Shown here: positions 15,807-22,613 of the stretch, piece by piece | Layout of the letters: the number at the start of each line of letters is the position of its first letter | How positions within the stretch are numbered: the stretch's first letter is position 1 | IMG/VR virus record: IMGVR_UViG_3300029268_000039 | Coordinates: 1-42,234 of that record | Source: a virus | Length of the DNA stretch: 42,234 bases | Strand: one strand, 5' to 3' | Notes under the pieces: generated by a model | The model's input: the letters and a program-made list of their open reading frames with translations, nothing else | Databases searched by the model: none | Told to the model about the DNA's origin: nothing | Program-made: the position numbers and the translations under genes

Positions 15807-16633
15807 ATATCCTCCTTTATGGTTACTGAACAATGGCCACTCTCTTGTAGCCGGTTAGTTTTTAATTTAATATCACAGGGGTTACAATGCCCAAAATAAT
15901 CACAGTGCCTAAACGACGGAAACTTAATATCTGTATCGAGAATGTGCCCAATCGCTCCTCGGGCCGCATATAGATCAGCATGGCATCTATAGATTAATCC
16001 GTCGGGGGCAATCAATAATTCTGAGGGTTTACATAAAACTCTCTTGGTGAATGACGATCCAACAGCGCGAGGATATTTATAAGTACCTCGTTTATCGTCG
16101 AGGTATTCTTTTACTCTATAATCAATTCCTAAATTTTCGCATAGACGCCTTACCTGACCATCTTTGTGGTTATTTAATCCCCATATACCAACAGAATAAT
16201 CTCTTTTATTGAGATAGTCGATTTTACTAACTAATCCTACTAAATCAAAACCTTGCTGCCCATGAAAACTGAATCTAATCGAGGCATAAGGTGCCTCTCT
16301 TAAAAATATTTGTGAATGTATTCTCTTAGTAAAATGCTCTAATTCAAAAGTCCCATTAGTTAATAGATCTACGGTCTTTCCCGCGCGGTATAGCTCAACA
16401 GCTAAATCATAGAAACCTGGATAGATGGTTGGTTCTCCACCTTGTAGGGTAATTGGAAGGTCATTGCGTGTTTGAATCCTACTTAATCCCCGGATCCAAT
16501 CCTCAGTGCCCATTTCTTTTGGCACCTTAAAATCCCCTTGTCTGTTAATACAATAGGGGCAATTTAGATTGCAGCGCAAAGTTAAAAAGGCTGCTACATA
16601 ATTATAATGATCAGGTAGTACAATCGTTTTCAT
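15803..16633 (-). CDS. radical SAM enzyme (shorter)
   Basis: Start placed at the second of two nearby ATGs (16633) because AAGGA is then nine bases away; 16639 is the alternative. Of 276 residues, the cluster motif is RCNLNCPYCIN (Cys21, 25, 28), followed by LQGGEPTIYPGF (SAM-binding) and LLTNGTF. The C-terminus has more cysteines (VLCKPSELLI ... YRCHADLY ... CDYFGHCNPCD), suggesting an auxiliary cluster or zinc. It overlaps the TPP-enzyme beta gene by 23 bases. Radical SAM enzymes of this type are seen in sugar, nucleotide and peptide modification; which applies here is unknown. Confidence 0.83.
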   Translation of the reverse strand: MKTIVLPDHYNYVAAFLTLRCNLNCPYCINRQGDFKVPKEMGTEDWIRGLSRIQTRNDLPITLQGGEPTIYPGFYDLAVELYRAGKTVDLLTNGTFELEHFTKRIHSQIFLREAPYASIRFSFHGQQGFDLVGLVSKIDYLNKRDYSVGIWGLNNHKDGQVRRLCENLGIDYRVKEYLDDKRGTYKYPRAVGSSFTKRVLCKPSELLIAPDGLIYRCHADLYAARGAIGHILDTDIKFPSFRHCDYFGHCNPCDIKLKTNRLQESGHCSVTIKEDI

Positions 16634-17126
16634 AGTCATCTTTCCTTTCTATAATTATAATGGGGTTTGGTTTGCTAAAATTTTCTAAATAAGCTCCGGG
16701 TCTATAATCTATACATTTAATGTATGGTGAAAATACATGTCGATAATCTGCGCAATGTTGTGGCCCCATTTCAAATTTCTTTGATGTGCTACCTAAAATT
16801 GTGCGTATTACAATAGGCATAATTATTTGATTGCCTGACATCTCTGGTAGTTTAGCAATGTGATTAATAATTGCGTCTGCTGCTACTAACATAAAATCCA
16901 TTCTCTGAAAAACTACAATAGGATAATATCCGGCAAGTGCTAATCCGATGGCAGATCCTACTATGAGATTCTCCGCGATAGGCATTTCAATACACTTTGT
17001 CAAGGGAACCTCGTTAAGTGTATCGTAGCACCGGCCGGCGTTTATGATACCCTCTCCTAGGAATATTGTATGATCGAGGGTACCAAGTTTAGCTAACTCA
17101 TTTCCAATATGCTGTTTATACTTCAT
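16611..17126 (-). CDS. thiamine-diphosphate enzyme, E1 beta-like (pyrimidine-binding) half
   Basis: Start set at 17126 (MKYKQHIGNEL), an ATGA overlap with the alpha half; the longer frame is part of that gene. The 171 residues match the pyrimidine-binding domain of E1-beta: MPIAENLIVGSAIGLALAGY (the Glu51 that activates the TPP ring), VVFQRMDFMLVAADAIINHI, then PIVIRTILGS and GPQHCADYRH (His124). The usual C-terminal transketolase domain is missing; ordinary E1-beta chains are about 325 residues. Paired with the next gene it should form the TPP site at the subunit interface. The substrate is unknown and no E2 lipoyl protein is encoded in the window. Confidence 0.82.
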   Translation of the reverse strand: MKYKQHIGNELAKLGTLDHTIFLGEGIINAGRCYDTLNEVPLTKCIEMPIAENLIVGSAIGLALAGYYPIVVFQRMDFMLVAADAIINHIAKLPEMSGNQIIMPIVIRTILGSTSKKFEMGPQHCADYRHVFSPYIKCIDYRPGAYLENFSKPNPIIIIERKDDYENDCTT

Positions 17127-17722
17127 AGTGATACATGCTCCCCAATGCCGACATGCGGCCAAGTCCTCGCATAATAATAATGTATTATATTTGGTAATGT
17201 AACTGGGTGATAGTTACCCCAGCGTTCTTCGGTTGTAGTTTCTACCGCTAAATCATTATGCTCGACAATAAATAATACTGGCAATTCTTTTGAATAGCAA
17301 TATCTAGCTGCTTCAAAGAAATAGCCGGAGTCTTCTGCACCATCACCAACAAACACCCAAACCTTTTTTCCGGCTAATCCTAGCCCACAAGCTATCGCGC
17401 AAGTTCCACCAATGATCGCGGAAGAATAAAAATTAATTGACGGGTCAATGATGTGCATTGATCTACCCTGGCCACCGCAGCAACCATCATAATACCCAAC
17501 AATTTCAGATTCTAATTTATGTGGGCTACCACCTTTTAAAAGATAATGATAATGGGATCTATGTGTAGATAAAACATAGTCCTCTGGTTTTATATTCTTA
17601 AATATTTTAATCAACTGATTTTCATTTCCACCCGAGAGATGTATAGGGCAATTAATCAGTCCGTTTTTAAAGGCATCTGCAATTCTTTGTTCAAAAGCTA
17701 TTAATTCTTTTTTAGTCATCAT
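17123..17722 (-). CDS. thiamine-diphosphate enzyme, E1 alpha-like (diphosphate-binding) half
   Basis: 199 residues, ATGATG start five bases after GGAG and overlapping the primase-helicase stop. Conserved E1-alpha pieces: STHRSHYHYLLKGG (52-65), GGQGRSMHI (83-91), IIGGTCAIACGLGLA, then the TPP/Mg motif GDGAEDSGYFFEAARY (GDG 126-128) closing at Asn156 in VEHNDLAVET. It is shorter than the typical 320-360 residues at both ends, yet every cofactor motif is present. This looks like a minimal, probably active half of an E1-like ketol-transfer or decarboxylating enzyme. Family-level identity is firm; reaction unknown. Confidence 0.85.
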   Translation of the reverse strand: MMTKKELIAFEQRIADAFKNGLINCPIHLSGGNENQLIKIFKNIKPEDYVLSTHRSHYHYLLKGGSPHKLESEIVGYYDGCCGGQGRSMHIIDPSINFYSSAIIGGTCAIACGLGLAGKKVWVFVGDGAEDSGYFFEAARYCYSKELPVLFIVEHNDLAVETTTEERWGNYHPVTLPNIIHYYYARTWPHVGIGEHVSL

Positions 17723-19776
17723 AGTTGCTCCAACTGTTCCCTTAACGGCCGACGGTATTTGGTAGTAAATACCCCACTGTCGCGCATAATTACTTTATCC
17801 CAACCCATTTCTACTAAGGCTTGCGCGATTCTGCTTTGATCCGCGCGGTTAATTGATTTCATTGGCACCCCTAAATATTCTAAAATTCCGTCCGTAGTAA
17901 TTTCCATAGTTTCAGGATTATCCCGGACCCAACGTACCACATTAGATCTCATTGGATCTTCCGGCATTCTAGCCTGAGCCTCTAGTACTTGTAATTTTTC
18001 AGCGTCCCCGGATAGGTAAGGTTTTTCGTCTTCATAGCGCAATCTAGCCTCAGCCCATAATTGGTCGCAATCATTTTCTAAACTGACTAAATCAACCTGG
18101 CCATTAAATCTAACAATCCAATATCTTCGGTTTCCAGTGATATCATTTAGGTAGCCTACATGTTCCGGATTAACTGTACCAATAAAAATACTTTGTCTTG
18201 GGAAGTCCTTAGCGTGTCTTTCATAGGCTAGGCGCACTGTATCTTTTTCGCGTGTTATAAAAGATTTTAGAGAGTTCGCGTCATGCCAACGTAAAGCCGT
18301 CATTTCTGATAATTCAATTACCCATTTACCCAACATCATAGCAATTGAATCCTTAGCATGCGGATCTAGCTGCATATCCCCGGCCCAATTACGGCCTAAA
18401 ATTCTACAGGCCGTAGATTTTCCAATCCCCTGGCTGCCTTCTACAATCAAAACATAATCCCATTTACAGCCCGGTTCAAATACCCGGCGTACTGCAGCGC
18501 ATAATATCTTGCGCCCAACGTCCCGGGTGTAAACTGTATCAATGGCATGGCCATATTTGATCATCCAAGTATCAATTCGTGGTACCCCGTCCCATTTTAG
18601 GGCATTAAGATAATTTCTAATTGGGTGATAATGGCGTTTATGCGCTACAACAATGATAGCTTCTAGTACAGATTGCTGCGAGAATTCTACTTGCATAGTT
18701 TTAGCTAGGAAGTATTTTAATAAAACAATATCCTCATCACTTAGGTTTGGTCCCCGGCTTCCGCGTTCTTTATACCACGGTGCGCTTGAATTAATCTCAA
18801 TCATGCCACTAAACACATTGAATCTAAAAGCGTCTTGAATTTGTGGTAATGTGATTAAGTAATTTACCGCATTATTTAAAGTCTTCAATGGCCTATTATC
18901 TTTATTCATATCATAGGCTATTTTACCAAAGTTTATAGGTTCCCCAACTTCGGCAACTTTAAAGATAGCACTAGCATTGAGCGTCCCGGCCGGACGTTTG
19001 GCATATCTATAAGCACTATTGACAGAATGTTCCAGTTCGTCGTTTGGTAATGGCGGTTCTAATTTAGGATTATAATTTTCTATGATAACTTCAAGGCATT
19101 TAGCCTTAGATATTCCAAGGTCCCGGCCTCTACATGCAGCAATATAGGTTGAATCTGCGCGTCCGCCTTCTTTAACCGGAGGCATTAGCGCTAATGTTTC
19201 TTGAAAGCGTTCTATATTTAAAGGGTCATCATCAACAAAGGCATTTTCAGGTTGATTCCCGGTAACTTCAATTTTAGGTTGCCCAAGGATCTCTAGAATG
19301 CCACCCGGAACGTCTAGGAGTTTGTCTGGGGTGCCAAAGATAACAGAATAGGGCATATCATTGTCTGGGTGTATACTTTCCGGGCCTACCACGTAACAGG
19401 CGCCACTTAGGAAGTCAATTCCCGGGTAGCCATCGTAATGTTTACGGATAGCCATGCGTACGGGTAAATTGAGATAAACATGAAAGCCACCGGTTCCCGT
19501 GCGTACCACAAAAGTATCTTTTTCCCACCCTTTAACTAAACCAACATCATTAGTTAGTTTAACAAAAGATTCTTTTCCTTTAGCGCCATTTTTGCAATCA
19601 ATATCTAGTACTAATCTATGGGCTGCAACTACCGCTCCATAATTACCTAAAAAATCTATCTTGCAAAGATCAGGATTAACTTTAGTTTCGCGCCAATCCC
19701 CTTTTTCCGCCGGCTTTTTCCCGTTTAGAGGGAATAGCGCATACCCGGCTTGCGCATATTTCTGAATTATACCCAT
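17719..19776 (-). CDS. primase-polymerase with VirE-type helicase domain
   Basis: 685 residues, two domains. The N-terminal prim-pol (archaeo-eukaryotic primase fold) shows FPLNGKKPAEKGDW, the acidic LDID (57-60) and TGTGGFHVYL (His99). From ~380 a VirE-like superfamily 3 ATPase follows: LNALKWDGVPRIDTW, Walker A EGSQGIGKST (446-455), Walker B WVIELSEM and FIGTVNPE, with GNRRYWIV. Such fusions prime and unwind phage or plasmid DNA. It starts in a TAATG overlap with the small HTH gene. It is the probable replication initiator enzyme, so the iteron region upstream of this arm is a candidate site of action. Confidence 0.9.
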   Translation of the reverse strand: MGIIQKYAQAGYALFPLNGKKPAEKGDWRETKVNPDLCKIDFLGNYGAVVAAHRLVLDIDCKNGAKGKESFVKLTNDVGLVKGWEKDTFVVRTGTGGFHVYLNLPVRMAIRKHYDGYPGIDFLSGACYVVGPESIHPDNDMPYSVIFGTPDKLLDVPGGILEILGQPKIEVTGNQPENAFVDDDPLNIERFQETLALMPPVKEGGRADSTYIAACRGRDLGISKAKCLEVIIENYNPKLEPPLPNDELEHSVNSAYRYAKRPAGTLNASAIFKVAEVGEPINFGKIAYDMNKDNRPLKTLNNAVNYLITLPQIQDAFRFNVFSGMIEINSSAPWYKERGSRGPNLSDEDIVLLKYFLAKTMQVEFSQQSVLEAIIVVAHKRHYHPIRNYLNALKWDGVPRIDTWMIKYGHAIDTVYTRDVGRKILCAAVRRVFEPGCKWDYVLIVEGSQGIGKSTACRILGRNWAGDMQLDPHAKDSIAMMLGKWVIELSEMTALRWHDANSLKSFITREKDTVRLAYERHAKDFPRQSIFIGTVNPEHVGYLNDITGNRRYWIVRFNGQVDLVSLENDCDQLWAEARLRYEDEKPYLSGDAEKLQVLEAQARMPEDPMRSNVVRWVRDNPETMEITTDGILEYLGVPMKSINRADQSRIAQALVEMGWDKVIMRDSGVFTTKYRRPLREQLEQL

Positions 19777-19985
19777 TACATCTCCATTGGCAGAGTAATT
19801 TGCTTTTGAATATCAGATCCTTGAATAAAATATCGCGCGCCATTCTTACCGGCGTTAATTTTGCCTCCTAAAATTCTTAGGCGTAGTCCATTGTGCGTTA
19901 GCCCTAGTAATTGCGCTGCTTCTGCAATAGAAAATACAGCCGTAGGATCTAAAGTTTTAATTGCTTCAAAATCAGGTGTTTTCAT
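19776..19985 (-). CDS. small excisionase-like helix-turn-helix protein
   Basis: 69 residues behind AAGGAGG. FSIAEAAQLLGLTHNGLRLRI is the helix-turn-helix of the MerR/excisionase (HTH_17) type, followed by the wing INAGKNGARYFIQGSDIQKQI. In phages such proteins bind DNA as excisionases or regulators, and in some prim-pol operons as partners for the initiator. No integrase is seen in the window, so regulation or origin recognition is likelier than excision. One-base overlap with the primase gene. Confidence 0.75.
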   Translation of the reverse strand: MKTPDFEAIKTLDPTAVFSIAEAAQLLGLTHNGLRLRILGGKINAGKNGARYFIQGSDIQKQITLPMEM

Positions 19986-19997
19986 ATTAACCTCCTT

Positions 19998-20225
19998 TCA
20001 GTCTTCATTATATCTACCACGTTTGCCAATAATTTGCCGGCGTTCGTAATTTGTACCACCGGAGGCGCGTCTGTAATAAATTACTAATGATTGCGCGTCC
20101 GCTGCAGTTAATGTAGCCGGTTCCATTGCTTCTAATCTAGCGATCAGGCCCTTTTCCCAATCCGTGCCTTTATAGCCCAAGGATTTTGCTTCTTTGATTA
20201 TAGCTTGTGCGTCCTTCCAAATCAT
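19998..20225 (-). CDS. hypothetical protein, 75 aa
   Basis: Starts in an ATGA overlap with the RlpA-like gene and ends 12 bases before the HTH gene. Helical, with WEKGLIARLEAMEPATLTAADAQSLVIYYRRASGG and a basic end (RRQIIGKRGRYN). No membrane segment or catalytic motif. Not recognised. The clean fit between neighbours supports coding. Confidence 0.55.
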   Translation of the reverse strand: MIWKDAQAIIKEAKSLGYKGTDWEKGLIARLEAMEPATLTAADAQSLVIYYRRASGGTNYERRQIIGKRGRYNED

Positions 20226-20599
20226 TCTAGTTCTCTTATTTTACAGAGTACAATACCCTGTTCAAGGTTAGCAATTTTACTAAAAGCCTTTTTTGATAAA
20301 TCAATTCTTTTGTTTGTAAATCTTTTTGAGATCCGATCTGTAACTTTAACCAAAACTGTTTTACCATTCTGCGTATTAGTAACCAATAACCAAGTCCCCA
20401 GAGCATGAATATTACTAGCGGCAGTAAAATTATCGTCCAAAAATTTTTCTCCATTTGCCATTACTCCTTTAGAGGTTTTCCAGGTACCTTCAGTTTTCAG
20501 GCTTTCGATAGAGTACCAGGCTACAATTCTTTTGATTTCGGTTGCTTCTAGTTTAGCCGGCAGTAAAAGTACTGCGATAATTAAAATCAAATATTTCAT
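20222..20599 (-). CDS. exported RlpA-like double-psi beta-barrel protein
   Basis: 125 residues with a signal peptide (MKYLILIIAVLLLPAKLEA, cleavage likely after residue 19). The mature part follows the RlpA/DPBB pattern: IVAWYSIES, GVMANGEKF, NFTAASN, LGTWLLVTNTQNGKTVLVKVTDR, and RIDLSKKAFSKI. RlpA proteins are periplasmic and some are lytic transglycosylases acting on naked glycan; smaller DPBB proteins bind or cut peptidoglycan. There is no Shine-Dalgarno: the predicted transcript start is within a few bases of the ATG, so it may be leaderless. Being in the early arm, it may act on the envelope during infection, or be the missing lysis enzyme. Confidence 0.75.
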   Translation of the reverse strand: MKYLILIIAVLLLPAKLEATEIKRIVAWYSIESLKTEGTWKTSKGVMANGEKFLDDNFTAASNIHALGTWLLVTNTQNGKTVLVKVTDRISKRFTNKRIDLSKKAFSKIANLEQGIVLCKIRELE

Positions 20600-20608
20600 A
20601 GTAATGTT

Positions 20609-20637
20609 AATATTAACAAAAATTAAAGTTTTGTCAA
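20609..20637 (-). promoter_or_regulatory. promoter with palindromic -10 region for the RlpA-like gene
   Basis: Minus strand: TTGACA (20637-20632), a 16-17 base spacer and a weak AT-rich -10 (TAATAT or AATATT, around 20615-20609). The predicted start falls about 20602, beside the ATG at 20599. The palindrome GTTAATATTAAC (20606-20617) covers the -10 and could be an operator. The -35 overlaps the stop of the zinc-ribbon gene. Confidence 0.5.
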
Positions 20638-20777
20638 GTATTTATTTTCCATGATAATTTATATCCGCAAGATTTATTTAAACAGAATTCTACTACCCGT
20701 CGCTGCGGTTCTTTTTTCTTTGTGTAAACCTTGCGCGTGCAAGAGTTTTCTTTACAGTTCGGACAGGGTTTTAGCAT
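20634..20777 (-). CDS. 47-residue zinc-ribbon protein
   Basis: Starts in a TAATG overlap with the repeat peptide and runs to the TGA at 20636-20634. Cysteines are arranged as CPNC (5, 8), C13 and C32...C37 with lysine-rich sequence between them (KVYTKKKEPQRRVV) and a terminal GYKLSW: a small zinc ribbon, Com/DksA-like in size only. It is probably a nucleic-acid-binding regulator. Confidence 0.6.
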   Translation of the reverse strand: MLKPCPNCKENSCTRKVYTKKKEPQRRVVEFCLNKSCGYKLSWKINT

Positions 20778-20953
20778 TAATCATTACTCCCATCACCAAT
20801 ATATTTCCCGTCCGGCGTGATAATTACTTTTCCGCCAACATAACTTCCGTCCGGCGCGATCGTGGGAGTTCCGTTAACATAGGTACCGTCCGGCGCTACT
20901 TGTACAATTGTTATTGAAAGTAAAGCAATCAGAAAAAATATTTTTAGTAACAT
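20777..20953 (-). CDS. 58-residue exported peptide with three tandem PDG-Y repeats
   Basis: ATG at 20953 after AGGGGG (spacing about five). The hydrophobic N-terminus (MLLKIFFLIALLSITIVQV) is a signal peptide or anchor. The rest is three repeats: APDGTYVNGTPTI, APDGSYVGGKVII and TPDGKYIGDG. The repeat spacing of 13 residues is exact between copies 1, 2 and 3. Short secreted repeats of this form can build a small beta-sheet or solenoid. The corresponding bases repeat the octamer CGTCCGGC in each unit. The overlap with the zinc ribbon and the ribosome site make coding likely. Function unknown. Confidence 0.6.
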   Translation of the reverse strand: MLLKIFFLIALLSITIVQVAPDGTYVNGTPTIAPDGSYVGGKVIITPDGKYIGDGSND

Positions 20954-20963
20954 TAATCCCCCT

Positions 20964-21263
20964 TTAGTTTTTGATCAAAAACATATAGTTTCCCAATCTG
21001 TATTTTTTAATTTTAAACTTATGTACCAATTTTTGCGTGGCGTTAACTCTTATATTAACTAATGTACCGGCTTTCGTAATAATCAAGCGCTTTATATCCT
21101 CCTTTAGTATGCGCTTGTCAATATCCCAATCGATTATCTCAACGGCCGGATTGAAAAGGTATTTAAGCATTCGTACCCATAATTGTTTGCTAACTACAAT
21201 TTTTCCGTGAATGCAAGTGTTGAAGGTGTTATTGTACCCATAATTGTAGTTTATTAATTTCAT
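20964..21263 (-). CDS. hypothetical protein, 99 aa
   Basis: GGGAGG lies about eight bases before the ATG, inside the end of the upstream gene. It opens MKLINYNYGYNNTFNTC; the middle contains VEIIDWDIDKRIL, and the end is basic and beta-like (LVHKFKIKKYRLGNYMFLIKN). There is no export signal or known motif. Codon use is AT-rich like its neighbours. Not recognised. Confidence 0.55.
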   Translation of the reverse strand: MKLINYNYGYNNTFNTCIHGKIVVSKQLWVRMLKYLFNPAVEIIDWDIDKRILKEDIKRLIITKAGTLVNIRVNATQKLVHKFKIKKYRLGNYMFLIKN

Positions 21264-21266
21264 ATT

Positions 21267-21458
21267 TTATGCCCTCCCAAGTAAAAAGTTAAGCGCTTTA
21301 ATCTTATCCTCGCGCTGTTTAGTAGTTTCAAAAATGCTCTGTTGCTTTTTAAGCCGTCGTAAAGTTTCCCGTTGATATTTTTTAGTTCTTGGCTTAAACA
21401 TATTAACCCAGAATTCAAATTCTGTTATTGAGTGTACTTTAATTATTTTCTTTGGCAT
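21267..21458 (-). CDS. small basic hypothetical protein, 63 aa
   Basis: Start set at 21458 (MPKKIIKVHSITEFEFW) because GGAGGGCGG stands just before it; a longer frame to 21494 lies within the upstream gene. The protein is strongly basic in the middle (KPRTKKYQRETLRRLKKQQ) and helical throughout. It could bind nucleic acid. No family recognised. Confidence 0.5.
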   Translation of the reverse strand: MPKKIIKVHSITEFEFWVNMFKPRTKKYQRETLRRLKKQQSIFETTKQREDKIKALNFLLGRA

Positions 21459-21627
21459 GATCCGCCCTCCAGTTAGCGTTAATAAATTCAGCAATCATTT
21501 TTTCACCCATGTACGCAGTAGCAAAATCATTTACTAAAAAATCGATCAATTCGGCTTTACCCATTCCCATGATATACGCCTGGTCAATTGACTCTTGCAA
21601 TAAATCCGCAGCCGTTGTATTTTTCAT
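21439..21627 (-). CDS. small hypothetical protein, 62 aa
   Basis: Begins one base after the stop of the 276-residue gene (AAGGAA upstream of ATG). Helical, acidic: LLQESIDQAYIMGMGKAELIDFLVNDFATAYMGEKM. Overlaps the next gene by 20 bases. No motif recognised; a typical early small phage protein. Confidence 0.5.
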   Translation of the reverse strand: MKNTTAADLLQESIDQAYIMGMGKAELIDFLVNDFATAYMGEKMIAEFINANWRADHAKENN

Positions 21628-21628
21628 A

Positions 21629-22459
21629 TCATTTTATTCCTTCCATTAATGATTCAATCTCTTTTATTGCTATCTTGTGGCAGCCAATAGTTAAAAATTC
21701 AGCGTCCGCGCCAGTTACCGGAAAGCCGTTGATCTCTTGCCCGGTTAAATCTTGCCCGGCTTTAAATCGTTTATATAATGCTTTAGCGCTCAATATTCCC
21801 ACGCGTGCGCCTTTGCTAGTTTCAATTTCCTTTTTATCTTTGCTAAGCCTCAGCGCTGTAATATGGTAAAAATATTTATTATTGAGCCCTTTGCGCCAGT
21901 CTTCTAAGTCTTTAATTTCGGCTAGCCTTGCGCGTTCTTCTTTTTTAGCTTGCGCGATTGCAGCCTTTTGTTTATATAGTTCCCAGTCAGCTTTATATGC
22001 TTCAACTTCTTTAGAGGTTAAACCCGGCAATTTCCCGGCTGTAGCCTTAAAATGTTTGGCATATTGGATCAAATTATATTGCTGCGTTTCTAGGTTAACT
22101 AATAAATCCCCTAAGCGTACGCGCGCGGTTTTAATCTTGGCTAATGTTTCCACGGCTTGCGCGTGTAAATATTGAGCGTTGGCTTTGTGTTCTTCTTTAG
22201 ATTCTGCGCCCGGGTTTGGTACTTGGATTATTACCCATTGACTAGATAAAGCCTTAAGCGCTTGGTGTTTATGTTTTGCTGTTGTTACGCTGTACCCGTT
22301 GCTATTAATAAGCGCAAGGTTTTTATCCGGGTATAAATTGCCTAAAAGATAATGACTACCATAAGAATAAATCTTTGCGCCGTCGAAATAAAAATTGTTG
22401 CCCTCGGCCTTTTCTTTGGTTTGGTTTGCCCATTCATGAGCAACTTGTTGATTATTCAT
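21629..22459 (-). CDS. conserved phage protein of unknown function, 276 aa
   Basis: First sizeable gene of the leftward arm, with GGGGG before the ATG. It opens with the pattern of a widespread phage hypothetical family: VAHEWANQTKEKAEGNNFYF, then IYSYGSHYLLG and a TTAKHKHQALKAL segment. A long lysine-rich helix (about 150-190, KQKAAIAQAKKEERARLAEI) links it to a smaller C-terminal domain (ILSAKALYKRFKAG). I do not know a function. Being early and large, it may counter a host function or regulate replication. Confidence 0.65.
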   Translation of the reverse strand: MNNQQVAHEWANQTKEKAEGNNFYFDGAKIYSYGSHYLLGNLYPDKNLALINSNGYSVTTAKHKHQALKALSSQWVIIQVPNPGAESKEEHKANAQYLHAQAVETLAKIKTARVRLGDLLVNLETQQYNLIQYAKHFKATAGKLPGLTSKEVEAYKADWELYKQKAAIAQAKKEERARLAEIKDLEDWRKGLNNKYFYHITALRLSKDKKEIETSKGARVGILSAKALYKRFKAGQDLTGQEINGFPVTGADAEFLTIGCHKIAIKEIESLMEGIK

Positions 22460-22486
22460 AGATCCCCCTTTTGTTATATTGCGTTA

Positions 22487-22561
22487 TTAATATAATCGAT
22501 AAACTTTAAACACTATTAAAGCAACGGCCAAAAACATTATCGCAAATACTAATGATCCCAT
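22487..22561 (-). CDS. 24-residue membrane peptide, first gene of the early arm
   Basis: ATG at 22561 with a good AAGGAG eight bases upstream, about 45 bases from the predicted start of the strong early promoter. The 24 residues are almost entirely one helix (MGSLVFAIMFLAVALIVFKV) with a short basic-aromatic end (YRLY). Too short for homology, but position, ribosome site and composition all support a real membrane peptide. Confidence 0.5.
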   Translation of the reverse strand: MGSLVFAIMFLAVALIVFKVYRLY

Positions 22562-22577
22562 TCTATTTTCTCCTTGC

Positions 22578-22601
22578 GCGGTTCACGGGTACCGCTTACC
22601 C
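22578..22601 (-). promoter_or_regulatory. two mutually exclusive hairpins in the early leader
   Basis: In the untranslated leader of the early transcript GGGTA pairs with TACCC (22601-22587, five-base loop), while GCGGT pairs with ACCGC (22595-22578, eight-base loop). The two stems share bases, so only one can form. The second ends just before AAGGAG of the 24-residue gene. Could be a switch or an operator; stems are only 5 bp. Confidence 0.3.
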
Positions 22602-22613
22602 TTTACAATTAAT

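Noticed and set aside
16980-17010. TTGACA on the minus strand inside the E1-beta gene as a promoter
   Set aside because: At 17 bases the -10 would be TATCGC, a poor match, and the bases are explained by coding for a conserved motif.
12720-17722. DNA hypermodification of the 5-hydroxymethyl-pyrimidine type
   Set aside because: No thymidylate-synthase-like hydroxymethylase or kinase partner was found, so this specific pathway cannot be claimed.
19776-19985. Excisionase implying a temperate phage
   Set aside because: No integrase, attachment site or repressor is seen in the window; this HTH type is also common in replication operons.
20651-20917. Plus-strand open frame across the repeat-peptide and zinc-ribbon genes
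   Set aside because: It has no ribosome site and reads against the operon, while the minus strand holds two well-formed small genes over the same bases.
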